From: Trichuris trichiura
Lineage: Eukaryota; Nematoda; Enoplea; Trichinellida; Trichuridae
Assembly: GCA_037903355.1 (NCBI GenBank)
Contig: JBAJFE010000005.1
Coordinates: 2,356,001 to 2,420,000, forward strand
DNA length: 64,000 bases
Direction of reading: 5' to 3'
Notes under the pieces: model-generated
Database searches by the model: none
What the model was told of the DNA's origin: nothing
What the model saw: the letters and a program-made list of their open reading frames with translations, nothing else
Part shown: one piece after another, positions 1 to 12,147 of the stretch
How positions within the stretch are numbered: position 1 is the first letter of the stretch
How the letters are laid out: each line of letters opens with the position of its first letter
Made by a program: the position numbers and the translations under genes

Positions 1-1
1 G

Positions 2-3000
2 ATTGTTGTACCTGAAATAGCCAGGCGGCCTGTGCAATCTGGCCCAACACCTCATGGCGCCACTGAAGTGCATTGGCCGTTGGAAGGGTCAGTGACTCAA
101 TGTTTATTCCCTCATTAACAAGCGGTAATGGTACTTGTAGACGCGAGAATGCCCAGTATCCATCCGATCAGGAAGCCTTTGTTCGCAGAAGCGAGTCGTT
201 CGATTCTGCTGCAGCTAAAGGAGTGCTAAATTACAGGTACCATAGCGGCATTGGAATGCTGCCATTTTGACGCCTTGTTTTGGAACCAATTTTAGAATGT
301 CCGACAAGGAATCTCGACGCAATGCCGAAAAGGTAGATCGTTTTGCCGACGACCAGTGCTCGGATACGAAGCAAAGTGCCGCTCGTGGTCGCGCGACGAA
401 CAGGGACGGAGGTGGGATGATCAGGGCGCCTCCCGACGAGCCTTCGGATCGCGGTCGTCGCGCCAATGCTTGGCAGCAACAGCGTACGCAGCAGGATAAC
501 CGCGGCGACGCAAAAACGATGCCATCAAGGGAAGCGTCGCTGAATTGCGACTCACTGTCCGGACAAAGTCGTAGTCGACGTCAAGCTGCTGTACAATCAA
601 AGTATTCGAAAGGAATGCGATACATCTGCGATATGAAAAGAACAATCGGCGATTGGGATATTGAAGAAGAGCCGCTGGTAACTCGCGAACAACAACAGCA
701 GCAGTTCGGCGGTGGTCGCCAAAGTCAGAATGACGTGAGAAAAAGTGTTGCTAAGTATACGTTTACTCGAGGAGGCGGTGGTCGAACTGGCGGCCGACCA
801 TATCAGGACGATTGGTCTGTCAGCACTCGAAAAGGCGATGTCAGATTGGAGGAGACGTCCAAAAGTAGCAAAGAGTCAGCCAATGCCGTCGAGTCCAAAG
901 ACGACGTTTACCAAGAGAAACGACAAAACAGAGGCGGCGGACATCGTCATCAACGATTCCATCGTTACGGACGCACTTTTGAACGGTCAAGTAAGTCGCG
1001 AGCCGCTGGTGGTTTGTCGGGCGCTCGTGGACGTGACGAAGGTTTTGCTCGCTCTCTGACCCATACGGCAAAAGGGGCCGAAGATCGCGACGATGCTTGG
1101 AGGGAAAGTGCGTCCGAATGCAGCGACGCCGCGGTTCGCAAAAACGTTCACGGCAAAGTTGGCGAGAATGCTCATAAGCAAGAAGTTCGACGTGGTCACG
1201 GTCGCGGTGGTACAAATCGTCAGTCGGGCCAACGAAACCGCCAACAGCGCGCCAACAGAGGAAAGGGAGGCGAGTCTTCTCACGGCAATGCAAAGAATAA
1301 GGAGAATGCCAATCAGTTTGCAAAGGAACATGCTTCTTCCGGCGATATGTGCAAGGAGGTTCGAAAAGCGGACGCAAGCGGTCAGTCGTCCGAACCAGTC
1401 GTCACTGGCGGTAGTATCGACGTTGGCGGTACGTATAAAACTGCGCATTTGTTTAAAGCCCCATAATTTCATTTGTCGGGCAGAAAAAAAAGGAAGGGCG
1501 CAAGTCCATTGTTAAGTGTTAAAAACTTGCTAATATACACCCTGTAGCTATGTTAGAAGCGAAGTTGTTGCTGTTAAATACATGCTACATTATATAGGCT
1601 CTTCCGGACGATTCGAAGATGCGACAGGTACGTATAACGCTGCGCATGCAATTCAAGAAGGGACGAAGAAAGAGAGAAAGTTTCAAGGCGGAGAAAAAGT
1701 AGGCTACCGAACGAGCAAACGTTGATTTTTCAGCTTAGTTTTCTACAGAATAAAGGAAGGGGTTCTTCTTCAAGAATAGGCAGACAGGAGAAAGACGGCC
1801 CCTCGAAAGGTAGTGGACGTAGCAACAAGAAGTCGGTGGTGTCGAAGCGAAAAACTGCTACTATTCCCGAAAAAGATAAAGGGGGACGCGTCTTGTTCGC
1901 CAATCCAGGTTCGTATAGGCTTTAAAATTGCTTTTTGCCATTTAACGATTTTGCTTTCATTTTGAAGAGAAATCTCGCGTTCATTGGATGGCAGGTTCAT
2001 TGCCGGATTCGTGCTTCAACGCACCCGTATCCCTTTTCTGTGATATGAGAACTCCGCCCACGTCGGCAGGCCTAAACCAAACGAGCGGCGCGCCAACACT
2101 GTCGGAAGCGGTTTCGTCGTCGCCCAATTCAACTCGTTTGCCGTCGAAAACGGGCGTTGAAATTTGGGGAGCTCCCGATCCAGTGCCCTTCAGCGGTGCG
2201 ACACAACATTCCAAATGCATCACAAGGGTGCGTAGCCTCCCGTTGTAACAGTTAACTAGGCTTTGGCACGTTCAAGTAGACTGCTTTTGTGCTGCAAAGC
2301 AGGGGTACAAAACGTGCAAAATTGTACCGTTATTTGCCGAGCGAATATTTAAATTATCTAAGCAAATAACTACACGTACGCTGGTAAAGTCCATCGCATG
2401 CAACGTTTATCACTGTCCATTTTAGCCGTACAAGGTTGGTCAGCGAGATTACCGCGACAAGTCGACCGCCTACGAGACGGAGGTGGGCAGAAAGGTTACT
2501 TGCAAATCATTTTCCAGTCGTACTGTATTGGTTTAAATATTTTAAATTTTGCGCAGGTCGATTACAACTTTGGCAAGTCGAAAGGCCACGAAAGCTCGAA
2601 TGAGCTGAACAACCAAAATTCGTCCTATTTGGTTGCGGCGGAATTGAGCGAAAAAATTGCCGCTTCAGTGAAGAGAGTTTGGGAGGATTCCGAAGTGGCT
2701 GTCAGTCGCGCCGATCAATCGAACAAGACGTCCGCGGTTACCAAAGTTGAAGCGCGCAATGTCTCCTCCAGCGGAGCCAATAAGGTCAGTTCAGCGGACG
2801 GAAATGGTGGCAGAGAATCGGAGCCGGTCGGCTCGACTGGTTGCCCGCCATCGTGCGCAGGCGCCAAAGCAGACGGACCCAATGTTGCCATGGTTAGACC
2901 GCAGCAGCTACTGCTCGACTCATTTTCTCAGTCGTTGGAAGGAGCCGGTACTGTAGAAGATGCGGTAGTCAACGAGGGAAATCACTACGCTGCTGATGTT

Positions 3001-4203
3001 TTTTTTGATCCGTCGCGGTGTCCGTCCGGATACACCCAGTACGCGATGGGATCCAAGGGTCAGCCCGAATATGTAGGTTCGCCTCAACCAATCAGTCGTC
3101 CCCCTGCCGTTATGGGAGGAGCCGGACCTTATTCGCAACAAAATCCGTTGATCATCCCGCAGAATGTACAGTTTGACGCCTCCGTTATGGGCCTATATGG
3201 ACAGCCGACTGCCGAAGCTGCCGGTCATTGTGCGTCAGCTTATCTTTCTGGCTACGGAGGATCGAACGATGGAAGTTCGCCGTATATCTTCGGTCCTTTA
3301 CCAGGAATGCGTTCAACTCAGTCGGCTGCCTCAGCTGCAGTGAATGCTGGTTACGGTATTGGACATCATCAAGCGCCGAATCTTTACGCACGCACTTCAA
3401 CGTCGCCGTTGGTTGTCTTCCAAGACCATCACCATTCGACGTCCATATTCAATCAGCCGCATGTAGGAGTGCTTAATGCCCAACCGCCGCCTCCGCAAGC
3501 GCATGGAAGTGCGCTAATCGGCTGTTTTCCGCCCAATCAAAATTCGGCTGTACCGCCTGCACGAGCGCACCCTATACCTTCACTTCCCGGATTGACTAGT
3601 GGGCCCGGCAATGGCCAAGGCAGTCTGGTCGCCACTGGACCTTACTCGCTGCTAAGCCTTTCGTCGAATGGACCAAAGGCAGCAGCTGCGGCAGCACAAC
3701 CGACTAATGGTTACGCTGGTTTTGGTAACGGTTGTACCGTTCCGCAGGGGCGGCCAACTCACTGCTCTTGGAACACCGCTGTTAGTCAACCAGTTAAAAT
3801 GACAAAAGATACGAAGGTATCAAAAGTGTTCAACCCGACCATCAGACCGCCAAGTCATCAGCAGAGATCGACTGTTGGTGCGCCAGTGGGTGGCGGTTTT
3901 GCTGGTTCTGCATGTCAGCAGGAGCAACGCAAACGATTGGGTGCATCCAACGGAAAGCATCAACACCAGCACCAGCAGCAGCAGCAACAACAACAACAAC
4001 AACAGCACATACAGCAACAGGAGCAAGAGCAACAACAACAACAGGAGCAGCAGCAGCAAGCAGCTAACGATGGTGATTTGCTAACGCAGATGGATCGGTT
4101 TATAAATTCTGGACCACAAGCATCGGCATGCGATCGAGCCGATGAAGTAACCGAAAGTGGCGAAGATTCGCTACCGGTAGAGGCGCCACCGTCGGCTGAG
4201 TGA
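2..4203 (+). CDS. PRRC2-like (BAT2-related) protein, C-terminal part, multi-exon
   Basis: The 5' end lies outside the window. Exons read from the sequence are 2-87, 141-236, 296-1428, 1749-1908, 1968-2227, 2426-2494 and 2557-4203. The introns at 88-140, 237-295, 1909-1967, 2228-2425 and 2495-2556 keep frame with GT/AG ends. The junction between 1428 and 1749 is unresolved and may hold a 30-base exon near 1599-1628. The product is low-complexity: rich in Arg, Gly, Ser and Gln, with GGGG/RG stretches at 750-800, DDAWRESASECSD near 1093, and a C-terminal Pro/Gly/Tyr and poly-Gln region. PRRC2 proteins carry a similar W-x-x-A-S-E-S-S-D segment, an RG-rich middle and a VxxVWE-type segment, seen here as ASVKRVWEDSE near 2670. 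PRRC2 proteins bind RNA and associate with stress granules and translation. The family call is moderate because low-complexity proteins align poorly; that this is a real spliced gene is nearly certain. Confidence 0.5.
3961..4065 (+). repeat. CAG/CAA trinucleotide tract coding poly-Gln
   Basis: A run of CAG and CAA codons with interspersed His, Glu and Ile codons near the end of the PRRC2-like gene gives a Gln-rich tail of about 35 residues. The mixed CAG/CAA codons suggest selection for the amino acid rather than pure slippage. Confidence 0.9.
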
Positions 4204-4938
4204 AAGAAAAACAGTAGTTGAAAAAAAAGACGTTAAGGGAATGTGCGGGACTGTGGTAGCTTTGTTGTAAGCACGTGTGTTCTTGGACTGCAACCTTTCA
4301 CTGTTCTTCTTCTTCTTCTTCATCATCTTCTTCTTCTTAAGGTGATTAGCGGTACGATTTTCTTTCTTCCTGCCTACGTTGCCGTTGTTGAACGCTGCGG
4401 CTAGGCGATTTGCAAAATTCTTTTATTCTACTAGTTTTGCTTGCCTACGGCATCATCGTGCATGGAAAGAGAGACGGAGAGAGGAAGAGAAAGGGTTAGA
4501 CGAACTACGTGTGTGTGTGTGCGTGTGTCTACACATAACTTATACGCAAAGTTGACCAGTGAAGAAGCAGCTGCCGTCGCTTCTTTCGTTTGGTCGCGGA
4601 GTGAAACAGTTCGGTCCTTATAGCGACACTTGAGTTGGTAAATTTTTGCGTCACTGTTGAAGAAGATATAGATTTTTAAAGAGTTGTTGTCTCGACGTCA
4701 TACGCACTGTTCGACTTTTCGGCGACATTTGTGCTGACAAAATGAATGAATATTTTCGGTTTTGTTCGCCGCCAGATTAAGCTGATCTCACTTTAATGGC
4801 ATTGCAGCGCATTCTGCAAACTGCAACATTGAGATGAACGATGTTCATCTTAAAATGAATAGACGTTAAAGCGACTGTTTAAGTCTTACGTAGTTTTAAT
4901 TATGTGATAACGCATTGAAAAAGGTAGAAAATAAATAG
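4204..4938. other. Convergent 3' regions of the PRRC2-like gene and ELP6
   Basis: No gene is seen. The stretch holds the 3' flank of the PRRC2-like gene, a CTT/TTC run at about 4304-4339, a short GT run near 4509 and AATAAA at about 4930. The reading frames in it are short and unlike known proteins. Confidence 0.5.
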
Positions 4939-5724
4939 TCAAATAGCTACGCCGGGTACTAAGCCGGGATTGAAAAAGCGCACGTTCCGCTCGTGCAGGC
5001 ATGCTAGAAGTTTTCGATTTTCGAAAAGCAACTTATCTTTTTGTCTTCTTCGTATATTTAACTTAAAAACATTAGTTGATGATACGCTTTTAAAAAAAAT
5101 AGTGACACGACACTGGCTTACCTGACAATTCAAGTCATTACCGCTGCCGGTTTCTAGAGGAGCAACATCAAGTACATCGTCAGATAATCGTAGGCAAATG
5201 GCTTCTAGGTTGGTACTACATTCTGTGCAAGTTTTCATAACTAAGCAACTATTGGGCCCAACAGTATGGACACAAGTTAAAATAAAAGTACACAGCGAAG
5301 AAGGCGGACTGTTCAAATGGTGTAACGTGTACAAGCAATCAACGACAAGCAGACTTTGCTCGTTGGACCCCTTGAAGGGGCATGTTGCTCTGCTTAGCTC
5401 TTCTGTAAGATTTTCCAGAAGTTTCGCTGGCTGCTGACCGTTCCATTTGGATAATGTGGACGAGAAATCGATCAGGATGATAGTGCCATTTTCGACAGCC
5501 CGTTCCATCTGAACGCCAAATCTTGCCAGCGCAACCGAATAATGCCTTGGCGTATTTTGAATGCACACAAGCACCACCTTGCGGGTGGCACGGTAAAACA
5601 ATGAAATGAAATGGTAAAGCAAGAAGCAACCGTCAATTTCGGCGCAATCGCGTATCAAGAAAATACGGCCAAAAGGTAAATGAGACAAGGAATGATCAAG
5701 CGCCTTACACAGTTCATCAAACAT
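4939..5724 (-). CDS. ELP6: Elongator complex protein 6
   Basis: ELP6 is a RecA-like subunit of the Elongator Elp4-6 subcomplex, which takes part in wobble uridine (U34) modification of tRNA. From the ATG at 5724 the product is 261 residues; human ELP6 is 266. The start MFDELCKAL matches the family's MFPELNNLL-type start. It is followed by IDGCFLLYHFISLFYRA (family pattern DGSFLVHHFLSFYLKA) and later by LLVVDCLYTL, the Walker-B-like strand. The C-terminus VRFFNPGLVPG matches the family's SFFAKGMSP ending. An upstream in-frame ATG at 5811 would add 29 residues with no counterpart. A GTAAG at about 5117-5121 looks like a splice donor, but the frame stays open and alignable across it, so I treat the gene as a single exon. 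Confidence 0.85.
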   Translation of the reverse strand: MFDELCKALDHSLSHLPFGRIFLIRDCAEIDGCFLLYHFISLFYRATRKVVLVCIQNTPRHYSVALARFGVQMERAVENGTIILIDFSSTLSKWNGQQPAKLLENLTEELSRATCPFKGSNEQSLLVVDCLYTLHHLNSPPSSLCTFILTCVHTVGPNSCLVMKTCTECSTNLEAICLRLSDDVLDVAPLETGSGNDLNCQVSQCRVTIFFKSVSSTNVFKLNIRRRQKDKLLFENRKLLACLHERNVRFFNPGLVPGVAI

Positions 5725-7336
5725 TGAAACCGCGGCGTACTTCAGCAGAAAATTCAAATAAAAGCACGCAAGTTGTTTGCGCGTTACGGTAGAGGTACTA
5801 ATTCCTGACAATCGTGTTTACTGTATTCAAATTTTGTTTTCAATTTATGACATCTCGATAGAGACTCTATATTCGGTTCTTTTTGTGTTTTGAGCACATG
5901 TTTTAAATACAATTAAATTTTTTAACGCAATATTATAAATATTTGAGTATTTTTTTCCGGTACCCATTTAAAGAATGCTGCTTAATAGTTTTGAGTGCTT
6001 GAAATTTAAGCAAATGCTAGTTTGGTTTTTCCACTTGCTGAAACGTGTTAATAATGTGTGGTGCAGGAACCCTTCCAAGAAAAATGCTAACACTCATACT
6101 CATACGTTAATTATACTCATACGTTAATTATAATAGTCATTGCTTTCGTTAACTCCTACGTATCTCGTCAACCTAATTATATACGAAATTGTAAAAATAG
6201 TTTTTGTGAGGTTGTTGCTTTTATTCGACACAACCAGTTGACCAGTTGGCTGATGATCAGAGAACTGATTCCACCTCGCTATGTACGTTATATAGTCAAC
6301 AAACTACCTTCTAAAGCAGAACTATATGGATTGTTTGCATAGAAGCATAAAAAATGACTAAGTTACGCAGCACTGAGGTTCATATGTACCTGAGCATCTT
6401 TTATTACGTGAGTCAATTTTCCGACAGCGCGTACAGGTACAATTTTCCATTTTCGTTCCCGTTGCGCGTTTTGAATTTTTGTTATTGTAAACCTCTTTTA
6501 AAAGTTGTATTGCTGACCGCGCTTTTCGAGCGTTGGATGATTTGCCTTTATTCTGCTTGTTGCTTTTTCGCTGCACCTTACCATTACACTTTTGATCTTT
6601 GCTCCATACATACGAAGCAAAATGTCTTTTTTTCCGTTTTCTGCTTCATTATTACTTTCTTTAAAAAAAAGTTTCATACATAATTGGCTTTTCCTACGCT
6701 TTGTTCGTATGGTATTGTTATCATCAGAAGTCTTCGTGTGGGCAAAAGTAGTTAACTGTTATTTCGAAACATTTAGTCTGATTTATTTCTTATGTGTCAT
6801 TGGCTGAAAATTGCATTGGCTTGTGACCTTTGTAGCATTTTGTTTTCATCGGTAAATAGACTTAATAAGAAAATTATTTCATCAATACTTGTTAGTAGTA
6901 AATCAATTCCATTACGTCCAAGGGTTTTTGATCGCTATCATGACGTTTAGGTATAGCCTTAAGATTAGTTTTAAAGTGAATTTTGTGGGTGTTCTTTGGA
7001 ACGGATCTTGAAATGGGATATGGGCCGAAGCAGGGAGGCTTCAGCCAGCCGATCCTGAACCCATTTAGTCAGGTCTTTTGCAACAATACTTAACATTTCA
7101 GCAGGCTATCGGTAATGTATTTAAAACGATTTCTCTGTTTTTTATGTAAATAGAATCTCGTTTATGACTAAAGCCTTTTTTCGTTTGTCTAATCAACTTC
7201 GCATCGTGATTTACAATGTCTTGATTTTGTATGACCAGTCAAAAAAGGCTTATAGTATTACTTGTAGCGTAGTAGTCGTTGCGACCTTTTTTAGTGGATA
7301 ACAGTGCACTGTTTTCAACGTTAAAAACACACGACA
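5725..7336. promoter_or_regulatory. AT-rich divergent intergenic region between ELP6 and TRMT61A
   Basis: This 1.6-kb interval separates two genes that are transcribed outward, so it must contain both promoters. It is AT-rich. A short direct repeat (about 17 bases, ACTCATACGTTAATTAT) occurs twice at about 6095-6132. No recognisable gene or clear core promoter motif is seen; the reading frames at 6354-6807 are low-complexity and are judged non-coding. Confidence 0.45.
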
Positions 7337-8260
7337 ATGCTTGACGAAGCGGAACAACAAAATGTGGATGGCCTAATACAGGAAGGAGAAACTGTTATCG
7401 TATACGTTGGATACCAGCAGTCATTTGCAATCACCGTTCAGCGCAATGCCACTTTTCAGCACCGTTACGGTATGTTACGTCACAATGATTTAATTAACAA
7501 ACCGTATGGCACCAAATTTAATTGCACAAAAGGCTATGTTTATGTACTACGCTTTAACCCGGAAATGTGGACCAAGACGTTGCCACATCATACGCAGATT
7601 TTGTATACAAAAGATATTAGCATGATAGTATTTCAACTTGATTTGCGCATTGGTTCCATTGTTGCTGAAGCTGGTGTCGGTAGCGGTTCATTATCGCATT
7701 CAATTTTGCGTGCAGTGGCTCCCAAAGGAATGCTGTACGCATATGACGTGGACACGTGTCGATTAGATTCTGTACGGATGGACTTTGATCGACATGGTTT
7801 CTCGAATATGACAAAAGTTCAACATAGCGACGTTTGTGTTGATGGTTTTGGTCTTGAGCATTGCGTCGACGCGCTGTTTCTTGATTTGCCGACGCCATGG
7901 CTTGCTATTTCTTCAGCTAAAAAGGCAATGAAAAATGGTCTTCCTTGTCGATTTGGTTCCTTTTCACCATGTATCGAACAAGTACAGCAAACTTGTAGCG
8001 CTTTGCACAAATACGGTTTTGTGGATATTGTCACAATGGATTTGTGCCATCGTCTTCTGCGTGTTGAGGAAACTGTTCTGGACAAACCTGTTTCGAAAGA
8101 ATCATCCGAACTTGACGAGCGCAGCGAAAGCGAATTAATTGTTACTACCGACAAGCAAGGTATGAAAGTACAAAAAAGAAAATGGACATACTTAGTGCCA
8201 AAACAGAGACAACAGCCTATGCATACCGGATATTTAACCTTTGCTACAAAAATGAAATAA
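7337..8260 (+). CDS. TRMT61A: tRNA (adenine-58-N1)-methyltransferase catalytic subunit
   Basis: This enzyme (Trm61/Gcd14) uses S-adenosylmethionine to make m1A58 in the T-loop of tRNA and works with the TRMT6 subunit. The uninterrupted 307-residue frame starts MLDEAEQQ. It contains the N-terminal beta domain (GETVIVYVGYQ and RYGMLRHNDLINKPYG, then VYVLRFNPEMWTKTLPHHTQ), the SAM-binding motif AEAGVGSGSLSHSI at about residues 113-126, the catalytic-motif region DALFLDLPTPW at about 181-191, and the Trm61 signature SFSPCIEQVQQTC. Length and motif order match the human protein. Single exon; the start is the first ATG and aligns with the family N-terminus. Confidence 0.95.
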   Translation: MLDEAEQQNVDGLIQEGETVIVYVGYQQSFAITVQRNATFQHRYGMLRHNDLINKPYGTKFNCTKGYVYVLRFNPEMWTKTLPHHTQILYTKDISMIVFQLDLRIGSIVAEAGVGSGSLSHSILRAVAPKGMLYAYDVDTCRLDSVRMDFDRHGFSNMTKVQHSDVCVDGFGLEHCVDALFLDLPTPWLAISSAKKAMKNGLPCRFGSFSPCIEQVQQTCSALHKYGFVDIVTMDLCHRLLRVEETVLDKPVSKESSELDERSESELIVTTDKQGMKVQKRKWTYLVPKQRQQPMHTGYLTFATKMK

Positions 8261-11200
8261 GTGAACGCTTCATTTCTACTTATGCATACATAAAGGAGAG
8301 TTTTTTTCCAATGTCAGCGCTTGCAGTGCTCTGCGTAAGCACCTTATAGTTTTTTCCTCAGATCTGGTTGTATTTTATTACAGTAGATGTTAACTTGCTT
8401 AGTCTAAAGGGTGCTGGTGAGGATTTAAATTGAAGAATAAGATTCCTTGTCTTCTTCGCATAGTTTGAGCCACTTAGTACGGGTCATATCCCGAAATGAT
8501 CTTCAGCAATTCATCTTAAATCTTAACTGGAAATTATCGAACGAACGCGCGTTTGGTTAACTTATTCGCTCAGTATTTTTGAAACTTTGTATTACGAACC
8601 AGTTGATCCTTTCCTGATATCTCTTTCTGTAAGCAATGTATTGGGTGCTTCTGTTTTCTTAACTCTCCTCAAGAAGACCCCTAAACTTAGTTATTTTAAT
8701 TTTTAAAAAATTGTTTATTGTTGAAACTTGTTAACGACATGTTGAGCATAGAAAAATCTTTGCCAGAATGTTCTGCCTATTTTTTCGAAAAGCATACTTT
8801 ATTCCTGCTCCTGAAGACTTACAAATACTGAATGCATTAAACACTTTGAATATTGATCACTTCCAAATTTCTGTAGGGCTTATTTCTTGTTTCACGCAGA
8901 AATGCAGACTGCCGAAAGATTCGCAGCAATGTTGCATGTCTTAGTTTAATGTAATATTTTTGCTTTTCTTTTGACCAGTTTTAATCGCTAACGCAGCGGT
9001 TGTTTTGAATGTTGAGTTTTCGGAACTCATTTGGTGAATGGACGTGCAAGTTGAACGATGTGGCGCCTGATTGAATGACTGCAGTGTGAAGTAAATAATT
9101 GGTAAGTGAATTACCGGTTCAACAGTTTGCAAAAGCTACGTCGGCCGGAAAAGCACGCATTGCGCTATCAAGAAAGATGAAGTACGCCTCCAGCTACCAC
9201 TTATATGAATATGTCACAATGGTGGACGTGAGTCCTTGCAGCTATGGAATGAGCTGATGAAAACTTGGTATGCACTTTTCAGTCTTGCTGTTGGTCGCGC
9301 TGTAGGGCAAGTTTAATAGATGGCTTGAAAAGCTGTGCCCTTTTCTTAACAAATTAGGAGAGAAAACTTAGAGAGTATTTATGTATTAGTACACGCATTG
9401 TGCTAATAGGCACTGGCTTGCAGCGAGAAGTTAGAAATCTACTGAAAACGTTTTGACAGAACTTGACAAAAACAACTGAATTAATTAAATGAACATGGCT
9501 GCTGTGATTGAGGTATAGCGCGCGGTGAGGAGTAGCGACTGCGTTAGTACAGTAGTCATAGTAAGCATTATTAGCGGGTAGGAAAGAGTACTATACATTT
9601 CGGTGACATTGTTGTTTGGAATGAACGCTGAAGAAGCGAAGCGATTTTGCAGATCAAGTCTGAGTTTCTGGATTGGAATTAGATTATATCAAATGTTTAG
9701 AATATAATAGATTAGAAGCACAGTTGTTAACGCGCAAAATGCAGCGCATTGGTTGATCATGGTTATTTTTGGCAGGTATATCGTAGATATTACTTATTGA
9801 AAACCTGCAGTAGTTCAAAGGAAAGTTTCTTCCTTTATACATACAGAAGAAAATGGTAAAGGCAAATATTAATGTTATGCTAATGTTATTGAACTGGTTA
9901 GTGGCAGTTTGTAGGTGCATAACGACAAAACGTAGACAATAGTTCGTTGCTATCATCTTGAGCTATCGGCTATTCACATATTTTCATTGCTTATTGGTAG
10001 AAGGTGATGCGTTTCTGGCGCAATGGTTTTTGCAAAACGGCCGCGCTAAATACAGCTTCGACGTTGAAATCTTTCCATCTGCTTTCATTTCTTTCATTCC
10101 GTCGTTTGTGCATCACATTGGTGTTGATTAAGATTGAAGTGCTATCTCACAGTTACTAAGGCAAGAATAAGCCAGTGGTTTTTCGTTAATTGTTGTTAGA
10201 TTGTGGAAACGAAATTTCTCATGTTGGATGTTTCTTAACTGTTCCATAACGATGATAATTCCTGTACGGCCTTGTCTGCCTTTTCACTGTCATCTTGTTT
10301 GCTGGCTGTTTGCATTGTGAAAAACATTTTTACAATGAAGTTTAGAAAAACTTAGCTTTTGTTATTTCTTGAAAACTACAGACATTGAACGAGGGAGAAT
10401 TTACAAGCGTGAATCAGCGTGGTACTTCTAGGGCAAAGATCCATTTAGAGAAATTTAGAAATGCTGAAGCGCGACGTCCGTCCATTTACACTAACTCGAT
10501 GAAGTAGGCTTCATCGTGAAAATAACTTGGGCTAATAACATTAAAACCAAATAACTTCGCCTGCGCGCGAAGAGACAGTCCTACGCTTAGCATAAGTCGG
10601 CTGACCTGGCTTGTAAGTGCTCTTAAATCTTCAATTTATTCAAAATACGCTACTTTGTCGTAAAGAACCATTCCACCAGTGAAAGCGGTGCAAAAAAGAA
10701 TAAAGCAGACATACTGCTATGTCGCCAGAGGACGCTAGGCGCCTTATTTGTTTGTTGTGTGAGTTTTCGCAAACGTTACCTTTGAGCAGTTAACATTACG
10801 GTCGTGAGCTGACGTAGAATTACAATTTCAGCACGCCTGAAGCTCGTTTGCTTGAGACGATGTGTTCTCATTACGCTCGCGTCGCGACTAACGTGTCTCT
10901 TTCAGACGTTGAAAGCATTCATGTTGTTTTGAAATAAACGAAGCTGAGAAAAATTTGTAAGTCTGACGTTTGCTTTCCCTTTTCTCGTTTCCACTGTGCA
11001 ACGTGTAATGTCTTTTTCAGAATCAGTTTCACATTGCTTCGCATAATAAGGATGCACGTCAATTGGTTGATAGAGAGATGCGTGCATGAAGGTATACTTC
11101 CTTAAGAAGACGCTCGGCATATCCACATAGCTGAGTGAGCCATGGTAGGTTAATATCCCATTCCCTTTTTAAATATGAGTGAATAGCAAAACAGAACCAC

Positions 11201-11812
11201 GAATGTGTGGTCTAATCGCTACCGAGGGTAGTTTGGATAGTGGTACTACTAGCTAGAATTTATCTGGAATTTCGTTTAAAATGTTTTTTGTACAAGCATA
11301 CAGTAGTTTTACTAATACCATTGTTTATAATAATCTTCCGCCTTTTCAACAGAACAAATCTCAGAGGCGCGTAAGTTTTTTTAACCTGTTAGAAATAGTT
11401 TTGCGATCGTAAATGTTTCCACGAGTGCACGATTTCTTCGTCCGACGGAATCGCTGATTTTATTTAACGTTAATATCATCTGAGTACGACATAATCCTGT
11501 AGTTTTTCGTACCGAAATCCCTGTGGACCACAACTTCTTTTTCCGTATACAAGTGAAATGTTCGATAATGAAATCAGTCCAAAATGTACCTCCACTTTCA
11601 GTTACTCGTCTGAGGTGAATGGATGTTTCTTTGAGGTCTTTTCGAGTGACGAAACAACTGGTAGCCTGAAGGATCAAGTGAGGGCTGTATAAAAGGCGAG
11701 GTGGTATGTCGAAGAATAGGAGTGCCTTTCAGAAAACAATTCCATGTTAGTCGTTTGCCTCTCACGAAACCGCAGAAAAATTAATCCTCAAAGCATTGGC
11801 CCGCCCTCGAGT
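8261..11812. other. Gene-free AT-rich region
   Basis: I see no supported gene in this 3.5 kb. Reading frames are short, lack domains and often read low-complexity peptides. No RNA gene, tandem repeat or inverted repeat of note was spotted. Confidence 0.5.

Positions 11813-12147
<335 letters not shown>

Noticed and set aside
841..1472. Antisense frames of 161 and 178 residues
   Set aside because: They lie opposite a clear coding exon, lack family motifs and reflect codon bias.
3820..4059. Minus-strand frame rich in leucine
   Set aside because: It is the antisense of the CAG/CAA tract of the PRRC2-like gene.
5082..5121. Intron within ELP6 beginning GTAAG on the minus strand
   Set aside because: The frame remains open through it and the peptide aligns with the family, so an intron is not needed.
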